From Sperchopsis tessellata (Eukaryota; Arthropoda; Insecta; Coleoptera; Hydrophilidae): a DNA stretch of 30,098 nucleotides. A program made the translations under genes and the position numbers. Where the stretch lies: contig JAWQRN010000411.1 in NCBI GenBank assembly GCA_033557685.1, forward strand, positions 1-30,098, in the 5' to 3' direction. Below the pieces are notes generated by a model. That model was not told where the DNA came from, searched no databases, and worked only from the letters and a program-made list of their open reading frames with translations. Shown piece by piece: positions 1 to 11,200 of the stretch (its first letter is position 1; each line of letters opens with the position of its first letter).

Positions 1-735
1 ATATCTATGAAAATGCCACATCAAATGTTAAATTATATGAAGACACATAATCTTTTGATTGATACAAAGGTGTTAGACAAGGAAACATCATACCACCGAA
101 GTTGTACAGTGCAGCTCTAAAGATATATTGTGGGAAATAGATTGGGAGCACAAGGACATAAAAGTAATGATATTGAGGAGTTCTAAAAAAATAATTGATC
201 TGGATTCTGAAAGCATAGATGTAGGCTTTACGATGAATCTTAGTAAAATGAATGTGAGGCTCAATGAGCTAGCTATTCCAGTCGATTTGTCATCGAGGGC
301 ACGATTGAAATCGTAATGGAGATATGTATTTAGAAATGGCGCGAAGAACATAGCTTGCATGTAGTACAATTGAATGATATATGCAAGTGAGCACTATCGC
401 AGCTGGGGAGGGAGAGCAAATCCAAAAACCGTTACATCTCTCTATAATTTTATAATTCAATTTCTTAAAAATGAAAGAAAAACTGGAGACAGCCAGTTGC
501 ATTGTAGAAAGTACTCACCACTGCCTGCACACAGCATTGCGGGCAGGTCGCGCCGGGGTGTACATAATCCAAAATCGCACATTGATACCAGTATGTAGCT
601 AATTCCCGTGAGCGTCTTATTGTTATATTTAATTTGATCTCGTGAATTATGTGTAATATCTGCGAATGTTCTTTGTTTTTCTGAGGTGAGTTTGAATATT
701 TTATTATTTATTTTCATTATTCTTTCTGGCTCAGG
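1..735. other. Non-genic flank with a weak LINE reverse-transcriptase trace
   Basis: No host gene is visible here. Between about 128 and 316 on the plus strand, an open stretch of 62 codons contains the order DLDSESIDVGFTMNLSK followed by AIPVDLSS. This resembles the RT thumb region of insect LINEs, where a pattern like LN..S..VGL.MN.SKT precedes a short beta-hairpin and the YLG motif. Frame is lost on both sides. The remainder (about 320-735) has no feature I recognise apart from a GC-richer patch near 520-565, which could be a terminus of the hAT element that follows. The LINE reading is an inference from one short motif. Confidence 0.4.
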
Positions 736-2900
736 ATGAAACGAACAAAAGAGAGTGATGCAGCTTTTAAAAAACAGAAAAAGATTAGGCAGGAAGAATG
801 AAGGTGTGCTACTGAAATATTTCAGTTGCGAAACTACTGTATCGGAAGCGGAAACAATTTCTGAATTTAAAACATCCTCAAATTCAAGTGATTCTTTAGG
901 CGATGAAGAGTATAACAAAATAAATACTCCAGTTGTAGACTAAAAAGTGTCCAAGTAAGAATAACGATGATACACAAATCTTACTGGTAAGTCAAGGTGC
1001 GATTGTGGTTCAACGTCTAGATTCTGATTTTGGTGAAGCTATTTGTAATGGTGCGTTAATATTACGCGTGAGTGGTTTTTTCGAACTCTGCCAAATAATG
1101 AAAGAATGTTGAGATCGTGGTTGGTGTTCTCTTCTTCCAAGAAACGTCTACTGCTTTTGTTGCCGACTATTTGCAGTCAGAAATCATTCATATTTTGATT
1201 CTATGGATGGATCTGGTGGAAACTTAATCCTAAAATATTCGAGCATGAATTCAGTGTGGCCCATGGTCAAATTTTTCTACAATGGAAAGAGTTACAAATT
1301 AGAATACGATGTGGAGTAAGAATTGATAAAAATGATCAAAATCAAGTTGAAAACGAAGTGAAGGGAGGTACTATTAAATTGTTGGATATCATTATATTCC
1401 CAGCTAAACAAAATTTGGCTTTACGGGGTCACCGAGGAGGAATTCAATAGGAGACTGCTGCTGAACCTGAATCAATAGGGAATAGAGGAAATTTTTTTGA
1501 ATTGCCTCATTTGTTGGTGATATATGACCCAGTGCTACGTGAAAATATTCTAAGACTCAAGTTGGGAAAAAAGTTTTCTATATTTTAGGAGAAAATGTAA
1601 GAAGCAAAATTATCGAACAAGTAAAAGAAGCTAAATATTTTTCTAAGATATTAAACAGCACTCCTATAATATATTTCTCATAAGAATCAAACGAGCCAAG
1701 TTTTAAGCTACATAATTATCGATGGACATAAAGTGAAGGTTACGGCAAAACCGCAGAGAATATTTCAACTATAATTTTGCAAAAATCAGAAAATGATGGA
1801 ATTATTATTCAAAATTGTAGAGGACAAGCCTATGAAAATGCTGCTGTGATGGCTGGTCAACATACTGGTGTTCAGAGACATATCAAGGAAGTTAATCCAA
1901 AAGCAGAATTTTTGGAATGTACAAATCACTCACCTGAATTTTTGGATTTGTGAGGCTTTTGTATTAGTTTTTTCATCCTCTACTCATCGCTGGGATGTTC
2001 TGACTTCAGTCACTGGTCAAGGTGTGTATTGGAAACTCGGTGGAGTGCATGGGGAGATGCTGTTATAAAAAAAAATTACTCAAAAATCTTAAGTGCTAAA
2101 AATATTTCTGGTGACGAAGAAAATAGAGTTACCAGATCAGATGCTGGGGCGCTACTTATTGTGTTACAATTGTTTTTCTTCCTGTGTTTTCTCGGCCTGT
2201 GGGAATTCGTCCTTCTAGAAATTAACAACACACAGTTATACCTCCAAACCAAAGGATTGAACATAAAACTCTAGGGTTTAAAAGCATTTCTAATTAAAAA
2301 TGGGAACAAATTTGTTAACAATTCAATAGCCTACGCCAAAGAAATTTGTAATGACCTGGGGATAGTAAGGTGCTCAATACGAAACTGAGTTGAGGAGAAA
2401 AATCTTCACTGGACAGAGTGATCTTAACAATCACTACTATATTTCAATAGCTTCATGTTCTTGCCGAAAACTATGCCTTCCTTAATCTATCGAAGCATTT
2501 AAAAGATAAATACAAATGTCAACTAATAAGAAAGAGTTGTTGACAGAAAAAAACTTCAAATCTTAATGTCTGTTGCTGGTATGCTAGATGAAACAGAGTT
2601 GTGTTTATCCAAAAATACAGTCTTCAGAATTCAGTTTCAAACATTGTTGTAGTACTCCGAATTTTCCTCCCAATTGCTGTTAGTGTTGCTAGCTGTGAGA
2701 GGAGTTTTTCAAAATTTAAATTGATTAAGAATTACCTAAGATCTACATTGAGTAACTTGTGTTTAAGAAATCTTGCCATACTATCTACAGAACAGCAACT
2801 AACAGACGAAATAGACTTTAACAATGTCATCGACGACTGCTAACCAAAAAGCAAGGAAAATGAGGTTGTAAAATGAGAATTGATTTGAAATAAAATTTCA
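736..2900 (+). pseudogene. Degenerate hAT-superfamily transposase, ZMYM1-like (dead DNA transposon)
   Basis: A hAT transposase of the ZMYM1/DUF4371 type can be followed in pieces through several frames. In order: a start-like ATG at 736 with MKRTKESDAAFKKQKK; an N-terminal zinc-finger-like remnant near 1080-1200; QWKELQIRIRCGV and then LAKQNLALRGHRGG (1280-1435); RGQAYENAAVMAG (about 1820-1855), the block that normally carries a catalytic Asp (GYDN) and here reads YEN; NPKAEFLECTNHS (about 1890-1930); and the C-terminal dimerisation block SVASCERSFSKFKLIKNYLR within 2601-2843, followed by NLAILS. Stops and frameshifts throughout show it is inactive. A poly(A) signal-like AATAAA lies near 2889. 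Exact inverted-repeat termini were not identified. The family call is firm; the borders are approximate. Confidence 0.8.
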
Positions 2901-2959
2901 CTTTAAAAATAAATAAGGTGTTTTAATTTATTTTCATGTAACTCATTTTAACTTTTGAA

Positions 2960-3265
2960 GTATGCTTGATAGGGGTGGCATCTGATGTTGCCCGCCCCGG
3001 GCAGAGAAACCTCTAACTACACCATTGCTAGTGAGACATGGGACAGTTCCAGGACATCTTGGAAGGTGAGAAGATTTTTGATAGGAATTAATCTTGTGGG
3101 AGCTGAGAGATAACATGCGGCCAAGATGAAAACCCAGTGACAGATGGGACAGAGAACATAGACATTTATTGGGAATCACATGGATGAGAAGGATGCACAA
3201 CTGCGACTAGTGGAACGACTTGGGATGCCTTTGTCCAGCAGTGAATGAATAATGGCTGATTATGA
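2960..3265 (+). mobile_element. Probable 3' end of a non-LTR retrotransposon
   Basis: The stretch ends with CTTTGTCCAGCAGTGAATGA, then AATGGCTGATTATGATGATA. Many insect LINEs close with a phrase of this type, in which a 'trp-asp-X-phe-val-gln-gln-trp' codon run is followed by a TGATGA-rich 3' tail. Upstream, the text around 3080-3200 (CAGATGGGACAGAGAACATA and following) would be the last coding part, but no intact frame remains. The 5' boundary with the hAT 3' end is not clear. The assignment rests on the characteristic tail only. Confidence 0.5.
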
Positions 3266-3485
3266 TGATATAAACATATTATAGTTTCGTTGCTATTTTA
3301 TGGTTAAGAAATGAGAAGTAATTTGATTCTAATCTTATTTTTTATCTGTTGCACGTTATGTATGCATGTGAAGTGAAGTGTAATGGAAAGGATATAAAGT
3401 TATAATACACAATACAAGATATGTTTCTATAAGAGTATTATGCCGTACATATGTAATCAAACATGCACCGAAAAATGAAGCAGTA

Positions 3486-4650
3486 AACCAAATTGCAGTC
3501 AGACCGTGTTTTGTCATGAAGATGTCATCAGAACTACTCTGATATTAATTAGATGTTCTGTGTTGACGATAAAGTAAGCACGTTACAAGAAGCATTACAC
3601 TGTTCAATGTTACAATTGCATTATTACTCAAATTGAATATATAATCTTTATGAAATTGCCATTTGTGCATATATATTATAATTTGTTGCTTCCTTGATCG
3701 CAGATGATTCTATATTTTAGAATTTGATTAAACAAATATCAAAGCAAAACAGTCAAGTAAATATAGGAACAAACCAAATTGCAGTGGACACCATGTTTCC
3801 TTCATAAGACTTCATCAGCACTGTTCTGATAGTAATAAGCTTTTTTAAACGTATATTACATCTTTGATTTTTTGTATATATGTTTTAGTCAAGAGTAAGC
3901 CCATTAAGAGAGGCATCGCAATGTTCAATATTTTAATTGATTTATCATAAAGCTAATTGAATATTTAATTTGTTGCTTCCAATTTAATAAATCATATATT
4001 AAAGCAACATGTCAAGTGTATTTTTAAATATAGAAATTTAACAAGGATTTAAAAATATTGGTATATAATGTACTTCTTGCAACCGTAAAGTTTATATACA
4101 AGATTATGAATGTATCATATTGTATGTATAGACAGTTAATTGCTATCCACTGCAATTTGGCTGGTTCTGATAGTTTTCAAAGAGTGTTTCATCTTTGTAT
4201 TTAAAAATATAATGGGCTGTTTTGCTTTGAGACTTAATTTATTAAACTTTTAAAATTTGCATTCATGTGGGGCTAAGGGAGCAATAAAGTACATTGGACA
4301 GGAGAGTTAAAAATGGTTTTAAGTCTAGCAAACATCATCACCATTTCCTTGGCTGCACTATGAATATTTATTTAAAAAAATTAAATAAATAGTAACATAC
4401 TTGGACAATGAATATTTAAATGCAGAAATCAAAGATATATCTAAAAAGAAGGGAAACAAGTCGACCCTGTAATGGTGTTTCATTAAACTTCAGCAGAACT
4501 GCTATGTTAGTAATTATATGTTCTGCTCTTACGCTGTACTTTTTATTTCAAGTAATCATATATATTTTACGATTCGAGTAGGCATATATTCAATATTACA
4601 ATTTAATTTTTCCATATTAATTGACATATTATAATTTCAATAATTCCTTA
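3486..4650. repeat. Degenerate ~286-bp repeat family, three direct units and one inverted piece
   Basis: Unit 1 (3486-3693) and unit 2 (3772-3980) both begin AACCAAATTGCAGT, run through GTCATCAG/CTTCATCAG and TGTTCAAT, and end TTTGTTGCTTCC. They are about 208 bp long, start 286 bp apart and share a related connector (3694-3771 and 3981-4058, both with AAAGCAA...GTCAAGT). A weaker third unit lies at about 4452-4650. An inverted piece at 4142-4240 contains TCCACTGCAATTTGG and CTGTTTTGCTTTGAGA, the reverse complement of the unit start and connector. No coding potential is seen. It may be a non-autonomous element or an old tandem array; the family is not one I recognise. Confidence 0.65.
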
Positions 4651-4899
4651 GCCATACTATGAATGTTTATTTAGAAATTTGTTTATTAAATTTTTATTAT
4701 AAACATTAATAGCATGGCAAAGGTATTATTGAAAATATAATAGTAAATATATGTAAAAACCAACACGATCAGTAAGGTCAAAAATGAAGCATGTGTTTTC
4801 TAAGGGAGATTATTATAAATTATTTGTGGAATTGAGAAACATTTATTGGTAAACTGCGCTTTCAGATTCAGCTACTGTTAATTTTATTTTAGATTATAT
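4651..4899. other. AT-rich spacer, nothing recognised
   Basis: This stretch is AT-rich, has no open frame of note on either strand, and shows no repeat or RNA-like structure that I could identify. It separates the repeat family from the LINE fragments. Confidence 0.6.
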
Positions 4900-5035
4900 T
4901 TGCACACCTTGTGTACTACAGAGATCCAATTTGGGTCCACTATTCTTCAGGTTATTTATCAATGACGTCATATATGCAACCTTAGTAAAGTTCTTGAATC
5001 TTCTTTCTATGAAGTTTCTTAAAACCTTATATCCA
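4900..5035 (+). pseudogene. Jockey/CR1-type reverse-transcriptase fragment
   Basis: A short plus-strand frame reads RSNLGPLFFRLFINDVI around 4920-4975. This corresponds to the RT block GVPQGS.LGPLLF.LFINDL just before the catalytic YADD/FADD box, which is not preserved here. The sequence then drifts out of frame. It lies immediately upstream of a second, better preserved RT fragment in the same orientation, so two copies of related LINEs or a local duplication are present. The match is short but diagnostic in wording. Confidence 0.6.
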
Positions 5036-5100
5036 TACATCAGCATGGCTGTTTGCAACAAACTTGTGCTCATTTACACAATTCCTATCATTAGCAATTA

Positions 5101-5608
5101 ATGACCAGAGGCCATTGCCTTATCTACTCAGATTTTGTTAAAGCTTTCGATAGTATTGATCGCAATATCATCATCAGTAGTCATAAAAGTTTTGGTTTCT
5201 CTAGCTATCTCACAATGTTTCTTTCATCTTATTTATCCCACTGCAATTTATTTGTCCATCATCTTCGTTACATGTCCCACAAGTTTTCTGCACATTCTGG
5301 TGTTCCCCAAGGATTTATTTTAGGAACATTAATTTTCTTACTTTTTATTAATGACTTAGCTGATTCTTTTGCTAACCATAAGCTATTATTTGTTGATGAT
5401 CTTAAAATCTATGCTCATATTCATGATTACTAAGATTGATTATTTCTCCAAGCTGACTTAGACAGACTTCAAAACTGGTGTGACTAACAATGATGTTTTC
5501 TAAAAAATCTGCTCCATACAAAATCTCTAATTTCACTCTTGTCCATTGTATCAATATCAAAGAGCTTGTTGTTATCTTTGACAGCCACCTTTCTTTCAAC
5601 TCACATAC
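5101..5608 (+). pseudogene. Jockey/CR1-type LINE reverse-transcriptase fragment, cut by mariner
   Basis: The frame 5101-5433 carries RT landmarks in the right order: YSDFVKAFDSIDRN (palm motif with the first catalytic Asp), SGVPQGFILGTLIFLLFIND, and LLFVDDLKIYA, which replaces the usual F/YADD with FVDD. After a stop, decayed text continues in other frames with QADLDRLQNWC-like and IFDSHLSFNSH words up to about 5605. There the mariner terminal repeat begins. In Jockey-type elements this protein makes cDNA from the element RNA at a nicked target. Stops, the FVDD box and the absence of an endonuclease domain show this copy is dead. A matching RT tail resumes downstream of the mariner. Confidence 0.85.
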
Positions 5609-5689
5609 TACGAGGGTTACCTTTTAAGTGTTTACAAAAACTAGGAAAGAAAAAAAAAACAATAAGACAAACTATCTACTTTTTTTCAA

Positions 5690-5905
5690 AAAAGCAAAAT
5701 ATCATAAACATATCTTCAGATTTTCCGGGAGATAACCGTGTGTTGGCTTTTGTTTTTGTCGTTGCAGAGGACATTATCAAGACATGTAGCTCTTAAAAGT
5801 GCTAATTAAACATTGCCATGTAGCTCTGAAAAGTGTTAATTCTAGGTGCCGACCAGCTCTAAAAAGTGCTAATAATAGAATAACATGTAGCTCTCACAAG
5901 AACTA
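5690..5905 (-). mobile_element. Penelope-like 3' fragment with ~34-bp tandem units, nested in mariner
   Basis: The segment 5705-5795 is the reverse complement counterpart of 24466-24560: both contain GGAGATAACC, TGTTGGCT, GCAGAGGACAT.ATCAAGACA and TGTAGCTC/TGTAGTTC in the same order. That second copy lies directly after a Penelope-like coding fragment, so this one is read as the same family. It is followed by four tandem units starting near 5783, 5817, 5850 and 5884 (core CATGTAGCTCTNAAAAGTGCTAAT, period about 34 bp). The segment sits between the mariner left terminal repeat and the transposase 3' end, so it entered after the mariner. Borders are approximate. Confidence 0.65.
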
Positions 5906-6236
5906 GTCTACGTTCTGAATTAATAAAACAAACTGTTGTATTGCTTTTCAAAATATTCGCCTTGAAGATTTTTACACTTTTGCATGCTGAACGCCTACTG
6001 AACATCCAATTCTAGAAACATTTTTTCCACTATGAAGTTGGTATCTTAAAAACATGGTTTTTGAAGGCTCAACAGCTTCTTGAGGTAATGAAAATTGGTG
6101 TCCATGCATTTTTTGTTTGGCATTGGAGATCAAATAAAAGTCGATAAATCAGGTGAATACAGGCAATGAGACATTAATTAGATGTTTTTTTCCTTCAAAT
6201 AATCAATTGTTTGACGTTGTGTGAGAGCTGGTGTTG

Positions 6237-6916
6237 TCATGATGAAAGATACGTTTTCAGTTGTTTTTCTTGATTTTGTCGGACTTCTGGCAAACAAATT
6301 GTTGTATACCATTCAGTGTTAACTGTTCTTCGATCCTTTAAAGGAATAGTTGCGACTTGTCCAGTAGAACCGAAGAAAGAATCGAACATATTCTTGGAAG
6401 TGCTTCGTGAACGAACAACTTTTGTGGGATTCGGTTCATCTTGGAACACCCAAACAGTGAATTGTTGCTTAGTTTCGGGTTCATAAGAATATATCCAAGT
6501 TTCGTCATCTGTTACGATTTTGTATACAGATTTTGCAGGTCTTCAGTCAAATTTTTCGAGCATTTCCTTACACCAATTAACACGAGCCTTTTTTTTAGCT
6601 TTGGTCAAATTATGCGGAATCCATTGGGAACAGATCTTTTTCACAGATAAATGTTCATACAAAATCGAATGTACTGTAGTCTTCGATATGCCTAAATCTC
6701 ACAATAAGTCACATGCCTATCTTCTTCAATCATGTTGTGCACAGCATCGATGCTTTTTGGAATAACAACTGATTTTGGTCGATTTTTAGGAAATTCATCA
6801 CTGACGGACGCATGACCACAATGAAACTCTGCAAACCAATTGTAAACAGTCTTTTCTGATGGCGCTTCATTACCAAAAGTTGAACGAAGTGATTCTATGC
6901 ATTGTACATCATCCAA
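6237..6916 (-). pseudogene. Mariner transposase remnant
   Basis: Two open pieces represent the cut-and-paste transposase. 6692-6916 encodes the DNA-binding half (helix-turn-helix, ending DRHVTYCEI). 6237-6449, extended in frame to about 6530, encodes the start of the DD34D catalytic core, with TDDETW holding the first Asp, through ATIPLKDRRTVNTEWYTTIC. The second catalytic block (normally HHDNA) is reduced to unrelated text near 6230, and the third is not recognisable. The piece joining the two halves near 6530-6690 is out of frame. The protein would have excised and reinserted its own element; this copy cannot. Confidence 0.85.
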
Positions 6917-7339
6917 CGAAAACCTTCACGTGAAATTTCCTTTTTTCACAAAATTGCGCTCTCTGTAAACAAACTACTCAGTCAATTTCTAAGCTGCCAC
7001 TGTTTTCACAATAACATATGTCAAATTTTACGAAAATAGTAAAGACACATCTCAATAGTGTCAGCTAGTGGTCGTTTATAAGCACTTATTTGGTAACCCT
7101 CATATACTCTGTAAATTGTGTAAGTGCCTACCCAATAAATGGATTTCGGTCTGTAGTGTAGTTGAATGAATAAATATATTGTGGTGCATTTTTTTATTAT
7201 TCCCAGATGACCTTAGTACCTTTAGAGGCATTTCAGATGTAGTTACTGTTTAGAGTTTGTCTACACTAGTTAATACAGAAAGATTTTGTTCAGAAAATTG
7301 ACTTAATGACAAAAATGTTCAGTTGTTAGTCATTCACAC

Positions 7340-7830
7340 GTGAGGTCTTCTATTGAACAAGCACAAAATTTATACCGAACCTATAGAAAGACGGTCTCAT
7401 GGAAACGATGTGGGGGGGTTGCATTAAGAATACTAGGGTTTGTTGTATGAAATACAAAATTAATAAAAGCTTTGTATAAGTCTTTAGTGTTGAGTAGGTT
7501 GAGGTATGGAGATATATTGTGGGACCCCATGTATAATATTTATATATAAGAGATTGAGAGTTCAAAAATGATGCTTGAGATATTTGTGCTATAAAGAATG
7601 TCCAGTTTATAATGTGCGTTCTAAAGATTTGTTGAGGCCCTTTCAATTCATATCCTTACAGAAAGAACAATGGTGGTGTCATTATGGATCTGTTAAAATA
7701 TTTACCATTTTATGCTCCAAAATGCTATCACAATATAATTCTTTGTTTTACTTGCCTTTGGCTCACAGGACACTAGTAGAGTTCCTGTTAACTAAATGTG
7801 CAGTGAGTTTAATGATATATCCCATATGAT
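7340..7830 (+). pseudogene. Jockey-type LINE RT 3' remnant
   Basis: Plus-strand text reads CGGVALRILGFVV, then NTKLIKALYKSLVLSRLRYG and DILWDPMY. This is the C-terminal part of a Jockey/CR1 reverse transcriptase (LGFI.RN...F, LK.LY.SLV.S.LEY, .VWNP). It belongs downstream of the RT fragment ending at 5608 and has the same orientation, so it may be the other side of the same LINE split by the mariner. About 240 bp (7105-7340) between the mariner and this text are unassigned. Stops occur after VV and in the following codons. Confidence 0.65.
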
Positions 7831-8163
7831 ATTTTACATGAACATAATACAAATTTATTTTAGACCTTAGAATGTTAGTTTAATGCATTTGAAATTTCTT
7901 TTAATTTTACATATGTAGAGAATAAATTTAACATTTACTCTCTAATGAACTATCAGTCGCTTAAGCTTTGATGAAATATTGTTAGGATAGGAACCACCGC
8001 TGAATTAAAAAATGTGATCATAATCATAAGTAAAGGACCGTTTAAACAAGAAAATTAATTTGACAGGTAGAGAAACGACTGAAATGATTTAATAAAAAAA
8101 AATTTACAAATATTCACTAACTTACTTAGACATAAAATTATAAAAGAACTCATTTTGTACTCA
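7831..8163. other. AT-rich intergenic spacer
   Basis: No frame, repeat or RNA gene was recognised between the LINE remnant and the SF3B2 poly(A) signal. Confidence 0.6.
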
Positions 8164-8169
8164 TTTATT
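8164..8169 (-). promoter_or_regulatory. SF3B2 polyadenylation signal
   Basis: AATAAA on the minus strand, about 61 nt downstream of the SF3B2 stop codon, is a canonical cleavage and polyadenylation signal in the expected place. It implies a short 3' UTR. A more distal signal cannot be excluded. Confidence 0.6.
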
Positions 8170-8229
8170 TTAACTAATGAAATTAATGTAAGTTAATTAA
8201 AAGTCTACTTTACAAATAATGCGAATAGA

Positions 8230-11200
8230 TTAAAATTTAAATTCTTTATATTTCTTCTGTTTTGTGTTGGTTTCTTGGTTTTGCCTCTTCCGCTTACTCT
8301 GCAAAAATTACAATGAATATGTTAGCTACAAAACAAATAAATAAATTCAAAATAAATATACCTTTTGTTTAGCTACGTGTTCAGCTAACATGTCACTCAG
8401 ATCTTCTTTTTGAAGTTGTGACTGGTTCTCCCTCATCTGCTGCTCGTATCTAACAGCCATAGCATCACTATCCATGTCTAATTCAGATGGATCCAAAGCA
8501 AGTTCAACCATTCCTTCACGATCTGTAGTTGCAGCTGCTCCTCTTCTACCAGAGATAATTGGAGGTGGAGGGGCTTGACCGACAGTGGTCATATCATACA
8601 CGTGGCTACTTCCCATCATGTTTCCTCCAATGCGTTCATTACGTTTTTCAGGTATAACATGATATAAAACTGGTGTTTCATTACTGAAAAATTTAAAAAG
8701 AATTATAATTTAATATATCGAAAATAATAGTTTAGAACATACCCTTCCATTTCACTTTCGATTTTCTTCTTTCGCAGTTCAATAGTTTCTGGAGTTTCCA
8801 TACCAGCTGGTATACTTGTAAGTCCGCTAGGTGTGACCAATCCTTCTGCAGGAGTAATAAGGCCTGTTTCATCAGGAGGTTGCTTATCTTTTTCTTCTTC
8901 CTCCTCCTCTTCTTCACTTTCTTCTTCTGATTCTGACTCTAATTCACCCCACATAGTGCGATCAATTGCTGCATCTTCACCAATGTCCTAAGAGTACGAT
9001 AATTAACATTAGTCTACTACGTCCTTGGTGATTCAGTTGAAATTGATAAAGGTAGGGAGAATGAAGCAATAGCTATTTATTTACCTGTATTTCAGTCTAT
9101 CTGTCAGACAGCAAAAGTGCTGCTTACGCACGGATACATTAACACATCTGTTTTATTATACTCTTTAAATTTGGATGGTAGAAACATTAGTGTGGTACAG
9201 TATCACATCACCGAAAGGACCAACTTTGTGAATTTGGAATTGGTATCTGTTTATCTGCATAAATGTTTAATAGTGTATGGTTATGACAGTAAGATGGTGA
9301 GAAACATTTTTACACGATGTAATAATTAATTGAAGCATACTATATATTGGGGATTCAGTGGTATTATAGCAGCATTTGAGTAGACAGCCAGATATTTAGG
9401 AGAGGTATAGTGTATAAAACTTTACATTTATCATGCTTAAGATTAAATTCACACCAGTTGACTAGTTTGTAGAGATCAGCTTGCAGGGATACTAGGTTTT
9501 AACAGTGAAGATTACCAGAGATGGTGATGGAATAATCAAATATGTGGTGAAAATAAAGAGTTAGTTTGGCTATTAGAGAGTGGAGGATGAGAAAATATGT
9601 GATCATAATTTGATAGTTGTGGATCTTTTGCATGAAATTGTGTTGATAAATAGATAGATGTCACTACATAGATAAATAGCGTTGTAAGGACATGAGTTAA
9701 CATTTATGTAAAATTATAAAGAATATCTTTTCTTACTAGATAGGTTTCCTGTTTTGACAAAGACTGTAATTAATTTGTGCGTTTTCAAGTATTGGGAAAG
9801 ATGCATGTTTTTAGCAACCGCTTGAATGGAACATCCAAGAGAATTGCTAGAATGACATTAATCTTTGAGAATAAATCCACATACTAAGAAAAGTATACTG
9901 AAAATTATGGTTTGGTTTTATTGAGTCATTTTATATACAGTCGGAGATAAGAGTTCATGTAAACAATATTCAAGTGAAGAGTTTGATTAATTGGAATCTA
10001 ATGCATATATACTTCTTTAACATTCAACGAAGTTTTCTACAATATCCTTTGGATGTACAGCCATAATAAATAGCGAATATTTATTGAAGAAGGTTTATGA
10101 GTAATCTACGATTATTCACAAAATTGTTAAGTAATTTAAAGAAGCCAATTATATGAAAGAGATGTAGAAGGGTGGTAGTGGGAAGTTAATTTTAAAAATA
10201 GGATTTATAGGGCTATGTACGAGTTGGGATAGCCTTATTAGGAGATGCGACAATATCAAGGATGCAGGAGGAATTTAAAATTTTATGATTGACTTATTTT
10301 ATGATGTCAAATCCTACACATTCCACAGATAGATACATAGATAGGTGTTAGTAAACTGGAGATGATTTTTGGGGAATGTTCATAAACTAACATTTCGTGA
10401 TATTCAAGTGTAATCTATTCATGTCAAACCAAGAAACAAGACGTTTTTAAAAAGTTAAACAACCGAGGCAAGGGTTGTGGATCCTTTTTGAGCTTATGTA
10501 TCAAAAAATCTAAAATTCTAGTTTTAAAAGGTGTTGCATGGTGCATAATGATTACCTACTTAATGTTAATCATTTTAAAACCATTTTATTATAGTTATTG
10601 GTTATCGTCAGAGTTACTGTTTTTCACTAAATTATGTATAAATTTTTATTTAAGAATCGCTGCGTGATAAAATTCACTCGCATGCAACATTTGGCACGTG
10701 TGGCATAGATTCGATACTCCTGATGTAGGCTAAGAATTTACAATATCTACTGTAACACTAAAAATGTATACCATTATGCTGACGTTACAAGAATTTGTAC
10801 GCTATTGCATGGGGTCATATTCAAAAACTAGTGATCTAACTTTGTCAACGAATAAGATAGCTTATCTTGCCCCTTGCAATAATGGACGAAACGAACCCTA
10901 CATTTTGACCGGTAACAATTCCCTTAAGGTGCAAGATCTAGTTTATAAGATAAATATATTTTTCCTTGGTATATTAAATGATGTTATCACTTAATTAGGT
11001 ATTCAAGTTGGAGTACAAATAGACAATGGGGTATAAACACTGTGCGAGACAAAGGATATCCTCAATTTTGTAAAATATATATATTAACAGTACTTACATC
11101 AGCATTAATCGTTGCTGTACCAAAGACATCTCCATATAATGGTTTACCATTTTCATCTACAGGTGGTTTACCCCATCCACCAGCATGATAACCGAATGAA

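Larger units (their letters stand above)
5611..7102 (-). mobile_element. Mariner (Tc1/mariner) transposon, decayed, with nested insertion
   Basis: Terminal inverted repeats are visible: the left end starts CGAGGGTTACC (5611) and the right end is the complement of TGAGGGTTACC (ending 7102). Both are flanked by TA (5609-5610 and 7103-7104), the expected target duplication. The transposase runs on the minus strand. It has the N-terminal helix-turn-helix part (ESLRSTFGNEAPSEKTVYNW, near 6840-6900; DRHVTY near 6700), then VTDDETWIYSYEPETKQQ (about 6475-6530, first catalytic Asp block), VFQDEPNPTKVVRSRST, and far downstream GEYFEKQYNSL-like text near 5940. Frameshifts and stops make it inactive. 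At about 1.49 kb it is some 200-300 bp longer than typical mariners, explained by foreign DNA at about 5690-5905. It interrupts a LINE fragment. Confidence 0.92.

Noticed and set aside
457..918. 153-codon minus-strand open frame
   Set aside because: It is antisense to the start of the hAT remnant, has low-complexity S/F/L text, no recognisable motif and no splice context.
9117..9329. 70-codon plus-strand frame in the SF3B2 intron
   Set aside because: No motif, opposite to the host gene, and within chance length for AT-rich intron DNA.
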